From: Lichenostomus cassidix
Lineage: Eukaryota; Chordata; Aves; Passeriformes; Meliphagidae
Length of the DNA: 64,000 bases
Direction of reading: 5' to 3'
NCBI GenBank assembly: GCA_008360975.2
Contig: CM039184.1
Location: forward strand, 55,146,797-55,210,796
Below are positions 27,640 to 41,241 of the stretch, piece by piece. Positions within the stretch are counted from its first letter, which is position 1; the number at the start of each line of letters is the position of its first letter. The notes under the pieces are model-generated. The model was not told the DNA's origin. It was given only the letters and a program-made list of their open reading frames with translations, and ran no database searches. The position numbers were made by a program, and so were the translations under genes.

Positions 27640-27870
27640 TGTATGAGACTGTGGAGTCTCTCTGGACAAATGAGTTGTTCCAGTGCTTGACTGTCCTTGC
27701 AGTGAAGTTTTGCCCTTACATGCAGTTACATTTCCCACTTGGATTTATCCCTGTTGGCTCACCACAGCCATGAGCTTTGGGCTTGGGCTTTTTCATAACC
27801 ACCTCACAAGTACTGGAAGGCTGCTATTTGGTCCCACCCAAGTAATCTTCCAATGGGTTTTAGTTCAAGC
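27640..27870 (-). mobile_element. CR1 LINE fragment, antisense to the plus strand
   Basis: The plus strand runs GTGGAGTCTCTCTGGACAAA, TTCCAGTGCTTGACTG, then AAGGCTGCTATTTGGTCCC, in the order expected for the reverse complement of the C-terminal ORF2 and 3' region of CR1. The copy is diverged and has no open frame. Boundaries are approximate. Confidence 0.7.
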
Positions 27871-29699
27871 AGATGCAATTCCACCCATAGACCCTGTATG
27901 ACAAAAAGAAGCCCTCAAAGATAACTTGAGAACTGATCGAAGTTAAAAGCTGTTCCAAGTAAGTTATAAATCAGCTGTACTCTTTAATTAGAAACAGCTG
28001 ATCCCATTGGGTGCATAGACAATGAGAGCCTTCCAAAACTCTAAATACAAGTTTGTGTTCTATTACAGAGTTGCATTTTATTCCACCACCATTGCTTCAG
28101 GAAAAAGGATAGAAGGCTTCCAACTCACATGAGATTAATGATAGCAGAATTCATTATTTTTCATTCCTCCTTCAAAGTTAGCCAAGAGAAGTAAATACAC
28201 TATCTGCACATAGTAGTACACAGCACAGTACAGCATAGAAATTGTACTCTTCAAAGGAGCATATCCCTACCTTCTGTTTGTCAGCAGAGGGAATTATTAT
28301 CACACCCATTCAAAAATAGCATGTAACAGCTCACTGAAGCTCATTTGCAAAATATACATAAAAAAAAAAGCACAAGAGCCTGCTTTCATTACATTTCAAT
28401 TTAAAATGAAGGAACATGTCAGTAATCAAACCTCTGTGTGCTCACGCAGGAGCACTTTCTACTCACAACTGAGCCCACCAGGCTCCTTAAGTAGTTCCAA
28501 GATGTTACAGGGATATGCATCCTCTGGGAAGGTCTACCATCAGTTCAAGCTTTATGAGCTCAGGAAACATAGAATCCACCTACAAAATTATCCAAGTATC
28601 TCAAAAGAGAAAGCTAGAGCGTAGCACCCAAATCACCTCCATGGGCTGGTTTAAGTATGATGTCCTAAAAATCCGACCCTAGTAAATAGGGTCAGAGCAA
28701 CAGACATCAGAATAAGTGAATCCTATTTCCTCAACAGAGAAATGATAAAGAGTTTAACTTAGACTTACATCTGAAAGGAATGCTAGTCACTACTTTTCTA
28801 AAAAAACATGTTGATATCTCTGCCAGAGGCAGAAAATATTCGTGCATCCATGTCCAAAGCCACAATCTGCTGAACTGCAACACATCTGGCAACTGCTGTC
28901 TGTGAATGTGACTTGCATGTCATCAAGTGAGAGGAAAGCCCAAGAACTTAGAGCTAAGCAAAAGATTGTGCCAGTTTTTCCATTAAGAATTCTCTGCAAG
29001 GATCTCCTTTTTCTATTCAAACTACTCATAATCTCATTAAGCCTAACAATATCAAGTTTACCAACCACATGAGTAAAAACCGGAATCTGAGAAGTTCAAG
29101 GCTGTTCTTACAGCATTTGGATGTTCAAGAAGGTTTTCCCCAGGTCAAGAACCACTAAGGCAGGACTCCATTTCCTAGATAAATAGTGACTAGCTAAATA
29201 GAGATATCTAAGTTATTCTCCATTTAATTTCAAATATCCATTAGATATTTGTTTCAGTTAAAAAAAGAAAAAAACTGAAGAGAAGCAGGACACTACTGCA
29301 AACTCAGTTTCTTTTTTGCATAGGAAGCAGTGAAAGGTACTTCTCAACTACAATACTAAGTTGAACTAGTGTATACTACTTGAAACCTAAGGTATTTTCT
29401 GTCATTCATTTTCTTCTCCCATGAGTTTGATGTCAAGTCCAAAATTATCACACTCCTCTCCTACCCCAATCAATTCTCCATACAGAACAGTCTTTTGCAT
29501 TGTTAAGAGTCTATATTCACTTTGTCTCTTCAAAGAGCTGTTTTGGTTTTTTTTTTTGCTAAGAAGAGAAGACAAATTAAGGCTGCTGTTTTCTGTATTC
29601 CTTACTGTTTCAACAGAAAGGATATTTCTATAAATAGATGGTTATTACTCTCATTAATTCTGCCTACAGCACTAAAAAACATGAAAAACAAAGTAAAAG

Positions 29700-31066
29700 C
29701 CAGGAAACTGCAGGCCTCATCTCAATGCCTGGGAAGGTGATAGGGCAAAAAAGAAGCTATTTCTATTCTAGACACACTAAGGACAAGATGATGACTGGGA
29801 GCAGTCAGCATAGAATTAACACTGGGAAAATTACACCTGACCAGCCTGTTAGCCTCCTACAAAGAATGAGGAATTTGGCAAATGAGGGGAAGGCAGTAGA
29901 TGTTTATCTTGACTTCAGTAAAGCTTCTGACACTGTCATTTGTAATGGTTGCCCTCACAGACAAACTGATAGAGTACAGACTATGAAAGCAGATGATGAG
30001 GTGGACTAAAAACTGTCTATAGTGTCAAGTTCAAACAGCAGTGGTCAGGGCTCAAAGCCCATTTGGAGAACAGCCACTAGTGAGGTACCCCAGGTGTCAG
30101 CCATGGAATAAGAACTGTTCAAAACTTCATTCACAACCTGGAAGATAGCAGTGTGTCATTGCACCCTCAGCACATTTGCAGATGATACAAAACCAGAAAG
30201 AATGACTGATGCACCTGTCAGAGGAACCCAGACAGGCTGGACAACTGCTTAAAAAGGAAACTTAGAAGGGCAAGAAAATGGAAATGGAAAGTCCTGAACC
30301 TGGAGAAGAATAACCCCATGCACCAGCACACACTGGAGAACCAGCAGCTGGAAATCAGCTTTACAGAGAAAAGCCTACAGTGTAGGTGAAGAAGAAATTA
30401 AACTGAAGCCAGCAACGTGCCCTTGCACAAAAAGCCAACAGCATCCTGGGCTATAATCATAAGAGTGTTGCCAGCAGGTAAAGCTGGTGGTCCTTCCCCT
30501 ACAATCAGCACTGGTGAGACATCTGGAGAGCTGTGCCCAGTGCTGGACTCCCCACTACAAGAGACACAGACATAGTGGACCAAGTCCAGGGAAGAACCAT
30601 TAAGATGACTAAGGAGGCAGATTGAAGCACCTGTCATGTTTGAAGGAGTTAAGAGAGCTGGGACTGTTTAGCCTGAGGAAGAAATGTCACAGAGATATCT
30701 CAATGTATATAAATACTTCATGTGTATAAATATGTGATGCACGTCCATCCCAAGTCAGGAAGACTGAGTCAGACTCTTTTCAAGGATGCACAGTGAAAGG
30801 ACAAGAGGCAATGGGCACAGATCAAAGCACAAGAAAACTGTATTTCAGCTTAAGAAAAGTGTTTGACTGTGAGGGTGATCACACACTGGAACAGGTTGCA
30901 CAGAGAGGCTACAGCTCTCCATTTTTGGGAGACATTCAAAACCCAACTAGAAACATCCTCAGCCACCTGCTCTGATAGACGTTGAGTGAATCAGTGGCAT
31001 GGGATTAGACAATCCACAGAGACTTCTTCAAACCTCCACAATCACTCATGGGATTTTATTCTATAA
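29700..31066 (+). mobile_element. CR1 LINE copy, degenerate, with reverse-transcriptase remnants
   Basis: A 5'-truncated CR1 retrotransposon about 1.37 kb long. Motifs appear in the order of CR1 ORF2: an open stretch near 29,700-30,009 with VDVYLDFSKASDT, the conserved RT block; then FADDTKP near 30,174-30,194, the RT catalytic-type motif; then the downstream segment around CACTGGAACAGGTTGCACAG (about 30,886-30,906); and a tail ending GGGATTTTATTCTATAAAG. Stops and frameshifts break the frame, so it is inactive. It lies within SLIT2 intron 3, opposite to the direction of SLIT2 transcription. Confidence 0.85.
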
Positions 31067-34000
31067 AGTTCACCACAATGAGGAAACAGAGGTTAAAAAA
31101 ACTCCATAAAGTAATAGAGGTTTAAGTATCAAATGAAACAAGGATTATTTTGACAATGTCTGGGATCTTCCAAGAAAAAAAAAAAAAAAGGCAAAGAAAG
31201 AGGGGAGGTAAAACCAATCTATTAGATGGAATTTGGCTAGGGTTTGAACAGATTGTTCAGAAAGACAAGGCCTGCATATAGTCCTGATAGTCTTGTAACT
31301 ATCTTCCTGGCACGGAGTTACCACAGTAAGTTTTCACTCAAGTATTTTTCTATAGCACCTGTACAGACATCCTGCCAAAATAAAGTTAGAAAGGCTGGTG
31401 TGCCTTAAAAAAAATTAAGGTAGACTTTGCCATGTTTTATTTGATTATCAGTCTAGACTACTGCTAAAGACAAGCCGGCACAATGAACTACATACTATGA
31501 AGGCAAATAGGAAAATAAAACCTCTTCTGATGAAGGTTCAACCAGGCTCCTCATAGTAAATGAGGTAATACAACAGTATGAGTCACTGAAGTTGCAGCCA
31601 GATCCCTCATACACTTGAGAGTTTAACTGTAAAATTCCAGATAGAAGTGAGGTTTTTGCGATCAAATTAAGGAGCATTTTAGATAATCTTTCAAATAATC
31701 GATATTAAAATGTAATGACAAGTAAATTTTCATCTGTGACCACCCAATATTAAATAAGTATTAACAAAATACTGAACTGGCTCTGCAACAGATAAATATG
31801 ATTTTTGCAGAGAAAAAATAAAATGTATAGCTTTAGTTTAATATCAGTGCTCTATAGAATCCATTTAAAATAGCTTCTGAAGACAAAACACCATTTGAAA
31901 CAAAAACACTGGCACAACAGCTCTGCAGAATCAGATTTAGTTTCACCATTTTGCAACAGTGCAAATTACCCATTTCAGAGAAAGCAAGAAAGAAGAGCAT
32001 CCAGCAAACAATGCCACAAAGGATGAGCACAAAACAGATGTGGGAAAAATAAACAGCCTTCCTGCCCTGGAATTTGTAAAAAGGTCTGCAAAAAGCAAAC
32101 AGGACTTCTCACTGCAATTTGACTTCTAGACCTATAAAAGGAGTCCCATGAGAAAAGACACTCAGACAAATAAAATATAATAAAAATACACAGTGGGCAT
32201 TGACAAGGTTTTTAGAAGAACACTGCTCTTAGAGTTTTATCAAACATGTTGTAGTGTTCTGTAATCAAAATGTAGCTACAATTTGATTTTTTTAAATTAC
32301 GTTACAACACTACATCTTTTTAAATACTGTCTTCAAAGACACTTTGTCTCTGATTCAACAGACATTTTTTAAGAAGATATTTGAAGTTGCTCTGACAAAA
32401 GCCTGCTATTTTTTATTCTTTTTCTTAAAAAGCTATAAATACAGGTGGCCAGTATAATTCATGTAAGGTAGTCCCACATTCCCTTAGTAAGTGATTAACA
32501 CTGCAGGCTTCGTGGTCTCCTCCCTGTTCTAAGAGGAGGAATGTGCTGTGCATTGCCGTTAAACTATGTAAGGCTAGCTAAAAGAACGATTTTTCACTTC
32601 CATGATTAACAAGGAATTAGTGTTCACCCCCTTCAGGGCTGTTCAAAACCAGGTATTCTCTACCTGAACTTGTTATTCTTCCGTTAGCTATCACACACCT
32701 GCGTGAAGTATTAACTCTTCAAATGCTCATATATTCAGTCTGAAGCCACATAGGTGATTAAATATCACTGCTATAGGGGGGAGACAAGCGTAACATCAAG
32801 CAGCCTTAAAAAACAAGCACAAGCAGAGCCCCTCAGGTTTGAGGCAACTGAACCTGGATTTTCCCAGCTGCAGTAGTCAAAACTGTTCAGAATGCACCCC
32901 AAATGGAAAAAAATTAGTTCTTAGACTTCAGTTACGAACTTGCACATCAAAATGAAGACCAGCATTCAGTGAGAAAAGAAACTGGACAGTAACTTCCAGC
33001 TAAAGAGCTAAGAACTCATTTTAAGAGCTCTGTACAACTTCTATACTATGTAACACAAAGTCTTATCACCAACAAACTGATTTCATTGACACAACTTACA
33101 GTCAAGTACAAGATGAAATATTGTTCATTTATCAGTGGTGCTTTTAGGAATTATAGTGATATAAATGATTCCCGGAACAGTAGTTCTACTGCTAACACAG
33201 AATTTTTGCTAGGGATACTTAAACTTCACATTAGCCTTACACTTTACACCTAACGGTCTGTAAATTAGGAAAAAAAAAATCATATTTTGCTTCAGCTGAA
33301 AACACAAAACTGCATCACAAAAACAGATGACATTTAGCATTTTTTCCAGAAGTCTCTGCTCCTGGCTTTTGATCATATAGTTTCACAGAAATGAAGTCTA
33401 GGGTTTCTAATACTTCTCTTCTGTAATGGAAATGACTATATACTATGAGATTCAAAATCCAGAAAGAAAAAGTTCAGCCCAAACCTGCTTATTCTGGGAT
33501 TTACTTGTTGGCGCAGCTCATGTCTAAAGAAACACAGAAAATCTTGCTATTCCTCTTTTAAAAGTATTTTCCTACTTGTAATTTATATTTTAGTGATAGA
33601 GCTAGTCAATTAATTGGAATAAAACCACAATCTCATGCCACACATCAATACATCATAAAAAGTTAGCACATAGGTTTATTTTAATCTCTGGACAGCATGT
33701 TTTTTCCCCCCTAAGTGATTCACTGAAAGAGTATAAACATAATATAGTGTGGCCCTTTTCTAGACTACGTAGAAAGGTCAGTACTTGCTCATCTAGTCTA
33801 TTTTGAAGCAGCTGTTAATGCCCTTGATAAATGCCCAGGTCTGCTGGGTAGTTATGCCCAGAACAAACTGTATTTGTTTTTACCCTAGATGGAACACTTT
33901 ATTTCTTAGTTAATCCTGCTATGCATGACTTTGTAAGATGAGATGCTCTGTAAAACACCATACATTCAGACACCATGGTAACTCCTAAGTCAGTTTTGAT

Positions 34001-34900
34001 TTTATAATTTCAAAACCTGCTAGTGCAGTGTAATAATTTACCACATTTATCCAACTAGGCTAGAGCTCGAACAGATAACTCTAACCTTGTAAGATGTGAA
34101 ATATAGTTAAACCCCATTTAATTTTACTGAATTCCATTTAATATTTTTGACAAGATGCTCTCCTTTGCACTGAGGTTATAATTAAGCCCTTGATGCAGAA
34201 GCTGCAAACACAGTAATTTCACATACAGATTTGTATCCTGAAAAGAAATCCACCTAGTACTAAAGTTTATTTACTAAGCAGAAAGAACTTTTCCTTGAAA
34301 CTGTGTAGCTGAAATACACTTTTCCTTCTGTGCTATGACACATCTATAAGTTTCAAATTGTTTGTCCACAGCATGAATAAAAAAATACTGACTTTCAGTA
34401 CTATTCAAACACTCATAGGTACACACCTAAGTAAATGATTTCTCCAATGTTAACTTTTAATAACTTGTTTTAATGTATTTGTGGAGATGGAGCCCAAATA
34501 AACAGCAAGTAGAGACAATTCCTCAGTTCGTCATTTTAGAACTGTATTGCAAAAATTTAGAAAAAAAATCAATGAACTGTAAGAAAACATTTGATTCTTG
34601 AAATATTTCCTTCTACATCATTCATTAATGCATTGTAAGAAACACAAAAATACAACAGATAGCTTTCCTCTTGAAAGCTGCTTCATGTACCAACTTGATG
34701 TTCAACCCGTACAGCATTCTTTTCTTGAACTCATGATTTCAGCTTACTCACGTCATGTAGCTCAGAGGGGCTGTTTTTTGAGGAGGTATGGTGGGGGTAT
34801 TTAGTTCAGATACCAATTCAGAAGTTGATGTTATTCCTTTGAGAGTAATGTTATCTGCACACTAGTTTGCTGCAGAAATAGGTTTCATGGAGATTGGTGG

Positions 34901-34973
34901 CTTTTTTTTTTCCTTTGTTTGTGGGGTTTTTGGTTTATTGTTTTTTCTTTTTTTTTATGGTTTGGCTTTTTTA
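34901..34973. repeat. T/G-rich low-complexity tract
   Basis: Runs of T interrupted by GG, TTGTTTG and GGGG. On the other strand it is the same type as the A/C-rich tracts elsewhere in the window. Confidence 0.85.
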
Positions 34974-37157
34974 AGTCTACACAGGTAGCACTTTAGAACT
35001 GTTAATATATTAAATGGACATTTTAGAAAAAAAATATTAATTCAAGTATCAAAAGTACATAGGCTTGGCCTGGAAACCTTTTAGGCCACACAAGTAACCT
35101 TTCTCACAAGAGTAATCAGGGAGACTACTCATGCAAACCAAGTCATTCACATGGTAAATGTCTACAGAATCAGACTCAAAATTAGCATTTTAGGGACATA
35201 CTGCTTCCTCAATGGATTATTCACAGATACAGGAATAAAAGTGTGAGCAGTTTTGAAACTATTGCTGTAAACTCTTCCTATTCTAATATTTTTTTCATGT
35301 CATAGCCTTAGCATGGTAACAGCTGGAATCCCAACTACTAGACTTCAAACAAATATTAGGAAAAATTATGACTGAAAAGTTTTCCTATCGGCCTTCTTTT
35401 TTTATGACTGAAAAGCTAATTGCTCTTCTCTGTAAACAAGTGAAGAGTATATTTTGCCCTCAAATCCTGATGACTCTATATTTCAGGAGTACAAAGAATG
35501 GTAAGGAAATTTTAGATTTAAGTAGCTTCTAACAGAACTAGTTCAACAGTCTATGGCAGCTGTCTTCAACAAAATTTTATACTTCCCTCCAGATAACAAC
35601 TTGTAAAAACACTCAGATATTTTGAGCAGTATTTGCAACACCACAGAATGAGGTGAACTTGGGGATAACAATGGCCTACACTTATTAAAACTAATTTTTA
35701 AAGCTGTGTCTAATAGTGTCAGCTTTCATAAAGTGGAAACTTTCAGTTTATCTTCATCTTACTTTCTTAAGATACTATTTCAAACTATTATAAACATCAC
35801 ACCCAAGATGACAGCTTTATGAAGAAAAAAGAAACAAGTGTTTAATTTCACATTCTCATAAGGAATTGTTTTCAAAAGGTTTTGTCCCCCATAATAAGCA
35901 GTGGTCTCTGGAAATCCGTAAGTGTTGTGAAAATCCTCCATGTCTTGACCCTTTTTGTCTTCCTGCCATGAAGCATACTGAAAACCACTACTGACAATTG
36001 ACTGTGGTCTCTGTAAGAGATGTTCACAAGACATAACTGGACAAATCCTAGTCCTTTCTCTATGGAAGCTGCCATGTACTGAACAGCCATATACTCTTTA
36101 GAAGCCCTGCTCAGGAACACGGGCTCATGTAAGTTACCAGTTATCATAGAAAGTCTTGCAGATAAAAAATACAGGGCAGCCAAGACTGTAATTAACCCAA
36201 GAGTTTTTAGCACTGCTTCAGGATGTACTCAAAAGTACAAGCTGTCCCAACTGAACTTCAATACATAGAGCCCATTTTTCAATCAAAGAGTGTTTCAGCA
36301 GACAGAGCATCTGCACAACACAACAGACCATGTGACTCTTCACCTCAGTATTCAGTCTGTGAAGAAAACCATACTTGTGGCAGACTTGTACAAGGCAGTG
36401 TTGTACCAAACTGGCTTGGACTGGAGCCTCAAGACCTCAGCCCTTAAAAACCTTCAAGCCAGTCAGAGATTGGAACTAAGTGAACACCGCAGGGTATAGC
36501 CATTTCTGTGACTGAAGACTTCTCGCAGAAGTATCCAACTGAAAGTCTTACAGCAATATCAACTTCACCAGTGCTTCTCCAACTTCTCAAGTTCCACAAA
36601 CCTAAAACTTACTAAGTTGCTGTTTTCCACCTTGCTTTCCCTCCTATTTCTTAAACAACAGGCATAGCTACACAATCACTTATTGCAAAGTGAACACTTT
36701 TATTTTAATATAGGCTTTAATAATCACTTGTTACAGGCGTATTTACTGTAGCCTTGGGTTGCACTGCACTTCTACAATTACACTGGTGTGACAGAAATTC
36801 CCATTGTGTAGCATATTAGGTCTGAATAGCCTTGTGCACATACTAACCTACATACCTAGTGTACTAGAGATACGTTGTTTTATTAAGCTATAGGAGAAAC
36901 CACCTGACTGATGTATATATGGATTTAATAAAATCAATCTTAAGCAGTTTTCTTCTGAAGAGGTCAAAAGTTTCTTCTGAGATTTATTCTGCAAAGTGTT
37001 TCAGGTCTTCCCTTCTATTTGAGGGGGCTGAGGATATCCAGCATTTTGGATTATCAGATCTATAAATAAGTATTCACAAGTAACTCATTAACCAACCAAA
37101 CAGTTCCATGGGAGTCAGAGTTACTGGTCTAAAAAAAAATTGTAGCTGAAATTACAG

Positions 37158-37262
37158 TAAAAACAAATACCAAAAACAAACAAAAATCCCACCGGAACAA
37201 GTAAAAAAATCCAAAACCAACAAAACCCACAAAAAAAACCTCAAAACCAAATAAACCTCACC
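37158..37262. repeat. A/C-rich low-complexity tract
   Basis: Over 100 nt made almost only of A and C in CAAAA, CCAAAA and ACAAACA arrangements, with a few G/T interruptions. Confidence 0.85.
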
Positions 37263-39907
37263 ACTTCACTTAGAGAGATAGGCATTTCTTTTTTTTCCCA
37301 GAAGGAAACTATTGTGAAACTATGTTGTTCACATTAAAGAAAGTACTGAAGTACAGGGAATATATTTAAAATTCAGCTCGTATACACTAGCACAAGATAT
37401 TTCAACATAAGCAGTATTATATGTAAACAGTCTTATAAACCAAATTGAGTTCATTTAAACTGCAGTGAAGTTCTCTTATACCTTCTGCTGGCATGCTATA
37501 AGGTCTGCATCAGGTATTCTTTGACAGCAGCTTGGCACATTACACTTAGAGTAAAAATGTGACACCCTACACTTAGACACTGAAAAAAAATAAAAAAGCT
37601 TTAAAGTGCTTGCTATTTAATGTATAAAAGAAAATACTTGAACTAAGTACCCACAGGTTTCCTGAGAAATCATTTTGGATTTCAAAATCCCAAGGAGATG
37701 AATTGGCTGTCACATAACAATGTGCCTTCATCAGATGGAGTTGGCAGTTGTAAACAAGAATAATTTTCTCAGCTTTTCCCCACAAATATGAAATATTTGC
37801 TCTTAGCCAACAGCTGGGGCAGTTTAAAGACATCCTGCATACATATTCAAATTACAACTCACCCACACACCTAACAGGAACTGAATTCCAGCAAATTAAA
37901 GAAATTGACAAGTGTTGGAGCAGATCTAATATTACTCTGAAGACAAAACATAATTTAACTATATAGATCTAAGTAACTAAACTTTCAAATAGCATAGTTT
38001 GCCTGTTGAAGGGTGAACAAACATAACCCACAAAGTAGCCACAATTATCACAATTTCTCTTCAGAACTAGTATCTTATGTAAATGGAAAATATCTATTGT
38101 TTTCCAATTATCAAGGGAAAACCAAAGAAAAATGAAAAAAAATGTAATGGCAAAATGCAAACACATCAAGTAAGTTTTAACTACTGAACTTCACTTCCTG
38201 GTAAAAAATTTCTATACTTCAGAAATATAAACAGTAAATGCCTTGATATGACAGAAGTTAAAATGTTTTTTGAAATTTGTTAAATCACATAGCAGGATCT
38301 TCCTTTGATATAATTAAGAAATATGGCTGCCGATAAACTGTTTTAAAACTTCGTGAGCATTCGGTATCTCACTGTCAAACCATAATTCACAGTGAAAGTG
38401 TGGATCTTTCAATGTTTGTTCGTGTTTCATGTATGTGTATTTACTATTGCAATATGAACTACACTACTGTTTAATTTTTTATCTAGACACTATAAACCAA
38501 ATTTAGGAATGTGTATGTTATTCCAATATATCCCTCAGCAGGAGAAGCTGTTCTAAATCCCTATACTTTGTATAAAGTTGAAAACACGTTGTAAAATAGC
38601 ATTGCATTAAGTGTTTTAATACTACTTAGAAATGCACAGTCAGTTTTTTTCAAAAAAGCAACTGATTTCATTAGAATTTATTAAAAAAATTGTACTATAT
38701 AAGACGACTCATTTTTTAGGTCAAAAAGTTACTTTGGCATATGATGAAAAAATGAGGTAATTATCTCAAGTATATAATATTTCAACTATTATAGAAATAT
38801 CATGATTACACTGGTGGTTACTAAGTCTCTTGAACAGCTTTGTCTAAATGACCAACCCAACCATAATGGTTTGTGGGGGTTTTGGTTTTAAACACACAGC
38901 AGCTGTGGATACAAAGCAACTACAATAAGACAAACCATGTTCAGGCCAGTGCTGCTTTTCAATGGAATAAAGTGGAAATACTTTTATAAAGTTAGAGCAG
39001 CAGCAAATGAAACACTAAACAAGACCTCAGAAGCATGCATTAAGAAAAGGTGATATAATGAAAATGCAGAAATTAGGATGCCTAATAATGAAGACACAAC
39101 TCAAGTTCTACAGAGCATATATATTAATACTTTCCAGGCTCCACACTGAAACTATGTCCAACAATCAGCATTTTGCCTTTAATAAGTCAGATGTCCCAAG
39201 CCGCACCACACATTAAAAAAAAAATTTCATTTGAAGCATAACAAAATAAGAAGGTACATACTGAAAAATTGTTTGGGAATTACTCCTTTTCTAGGTCCCA
39301 CTGCAACCAAGCGGGTGTTTGTGCTGCAGCTTCACCAGATAAGGTCCTCTCATTTCTGCTCCGTCTTCTCTCCCCACAGTATGCAATCTTTTTTTAATCC
39401 AAATTCAAACTATTTTTGAAAACTAACAGTTCATATTTTTTTCTAAGCCCTTGCAAAAGCTTTCATCACATAAAAACTGGAGTAGAATTCAATTACTGCT
39501 TTGTAACAAGACAACACTTTATAGCCAGTAGTTCTTTCCAGTAAGACATTGTATAAAACATCCAACATCTCACAGTAACACCTAACACTATAGGTCAGAA
39601 AAGGCTTCTTTTGGTGCATTTGTGTTTTCAAAAGTCCTTGTGTATTCAAGAATAAACTGAAAATATTTGATAGCATCCGAACTATTTCCTACAGAACTAT
39701 CGCAGTTTGCACTTAGAATCCGGACTGCTCTTGAATGCTCTCCCCCAACCAAGTCCCTTACATACTGCTTGAGAATTTCTTACTTCTCTTGTGTAAGGCT
39801 AGAAGTCCCAAGATAAAAAAAAAAAATAAAACTGAAGCCTGAGTACCTTAACACGCCACTAATTTGATCCCCCAAAAGCTGATACTTTTAGAATTAAAAA
39901 TACTTAC

Positions 39908-39979
39908 AGCCTCTCCAGTTCTTTTAAATCCTGGAATGCTCCTCTCTCAATAGTACTAATCTTGTTCTCCATGAGCTGA
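39908..39979 (-). CDS. SLIT2: SLIT2 coding exon 3 (second leucine-rich repeat of D1)
   Basis: A 72-nt exon coding residues 84-107, reading [15 protein letters not shown] then QDLKELERL. It matches human SLIT2 as remembered. The acceptor is TATATTTCAG and the donor is AGGCT then GTAAGTA. Intron phase is again 2 at both ends. One exon codes one 24-residue LRR, the known modular design of Slit genes. It lies 1,190 nt downstream of exon 2. Confidence 0.96.
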
Positions 39980-41169
39980 CTGAAATATAAAAAATTTTAT
40001 CTGTAAGTCTTAATATCTCTGAGACAACTTGTTGCATTAACAATGGTCATTTATAGGCAGCCATGTATTCTTCAAAACAATACAACTATTCTAGAGTGAC
40101 ATTCACTTTAACCTTCTGTATCCCTGTTATCAACAATTTACATGGGCTCATATACCCAAAAGAAGGAAAATAAGCTTTGGTAAAAAACAGGAATTGATAT
40201 TACATTTGCTCATTTACTTGAGGAGCCTGAAGTTAAAAAGTTACACATATGCCTACACGCTGTGTGCACACACATCACTGCCCTTCGGCAAGCTGTAAGA
40301 CTCCAGTCAAATAGTTTGAAGGCGATATTAGTCTCACATGAGAATAATAAAACTAAAACACTGAATCGTGGTGTTGGGAGAAACATCACTGAAAGACTGC
40401 ACAGACACTGCAACCATAACTGTAGGGTTTTCTGGTAAGAAAATTAACAATTACTACAATGTTATATTTATTACAGAAAGAAAAGGATCAGGATTTTATA
40501 AGACTACTTGCTCAAATTAAACCAGCCTGAATAAATAAGCTAAGTAGTTAGAGATTTCCCTCAGAAAAAAAAAAACAAAACAGAAAACACCACCAAATTT
40601 TAAAACCTCTATAACGCTCCAAAAAAATGGTATAAAACAAATAAACAAAACCTCACCCAAACAAACCCACCAAACAATTCCGTCCTCGAATTCATGGGTA
40701 AAGTGCTTTCTTTTCATCCAGAAACTACCAAAAAGCAATAATAATCACCCAGGACTTGCTTTTACATTCAGTAAAAGAACACTTTTCTTAATTAATTCTC
40801 TTATAGGTCTGGTTGAGAGTACCCATTTTCAGTGTGAACTATGAATTGCATAGCCTTAAACTGTAGTAACTCCAACAGTTATTCAACCAATTTTAGCAAC
40901 ACTTACTTGTAGGCTTTGTGCTAAATTAAATCCTCAAATTCTCATAAGGTTAAGGGGAGATTAAAAAACTTTAAACAAATTACATTTAAGGGAATTAGTA
41001 ACTTGTAAACAGTGTATGAACAGTAAACACGTGGCAGAGTGGTTTTCAGTTCAGATATGGTAATACAATTGTTAAAAAGGGATAACCCATCCAGCTAACG
41101 AACTGAAAGGTAACTACAACCTGTTGCATCAGTCCTAAAAGTTATCAATAACAGAAAGAGGAAACTTAC
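39980..41169 (-). other. SLIT2: SLIT2 intron 2
   Basis: A 1,190-nt AT-rich intron with donor GTAAGTTTC and acceptor TATATTTCAG. The only visible structure is an A/C-rich low-complexity tract at about 40,565-40,677. No other gene or element is recognisable. Confidence 0.9.
40565..40677. repeat. A/C-rich low-complexity tract in intron 2
   Basis: Two A/C-rich blocks (AAACAAAACAG and AATAAACAAAACCTCACCC) separated by a short unique stretch. Confidence 0.7.
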
Positions 41170-41241
41170 AGAACTCGAAGGTGCCTTAGACCAGCAAAGT
41201 CGGTCTTCGTGATTCTTGTGATGTTATTTCCATTAAGATCC
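41170..41241 (-). CDS. SLIT2: SLIT2 coding exon 2 (first leucine-rich repeat of D1)
   Basis: A 72-nt exon coding 24 residues (60-83) that completes Leu59 and reads [15 protein letters not shown] then AGLRHLRVL. As far as I remember this is residue-for-residue the human SLIT2 sequence. It is one LRR unit with the LxLxxNxI pattern. The acceptor is CTTCGTAG preceded by a T-rich tract, and the donor is CT then GTAAGT. Both exon ends fall after codon position 2, so the exon can be joined in frame to exons 1 and 3. It is too short to stand out as an open frame and was found by translating around splice-like motifs. Confidence 0.96.

Larger units (their letters stand above)
23662..39907 (-). other. 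SLIT2: SLIT2 intron 3 (about 16.2 kb)
   Basis: A long AT-rich intron between exons 3 and 4 with consensus ends (GTAAGTA donor, CCAAAG acceptor). It contains a minus-strand CR1 fragment (about 27.64-27.87 kb), a longer plus-strand CR1 copy (about 29.70-31.07 kb), low-complexity T/G and A/C tracts (34.90-34.97 and 37.16-37.26 kb), and a candidate regulatory patch near 32.5-32.76 kb. I looked for LRR-type 72-nt exons and saw none. The remaining sequence shows nothing I can name. Confidence 0.88.

Noticed and set aside
36220..36500. Overlapping plus- and minus-strand frames of about 63-74 codons, suggesting a small gene or retroelement fragment
   Set aside because: No domain, no splice context and no repeat hallmark could be recognised.
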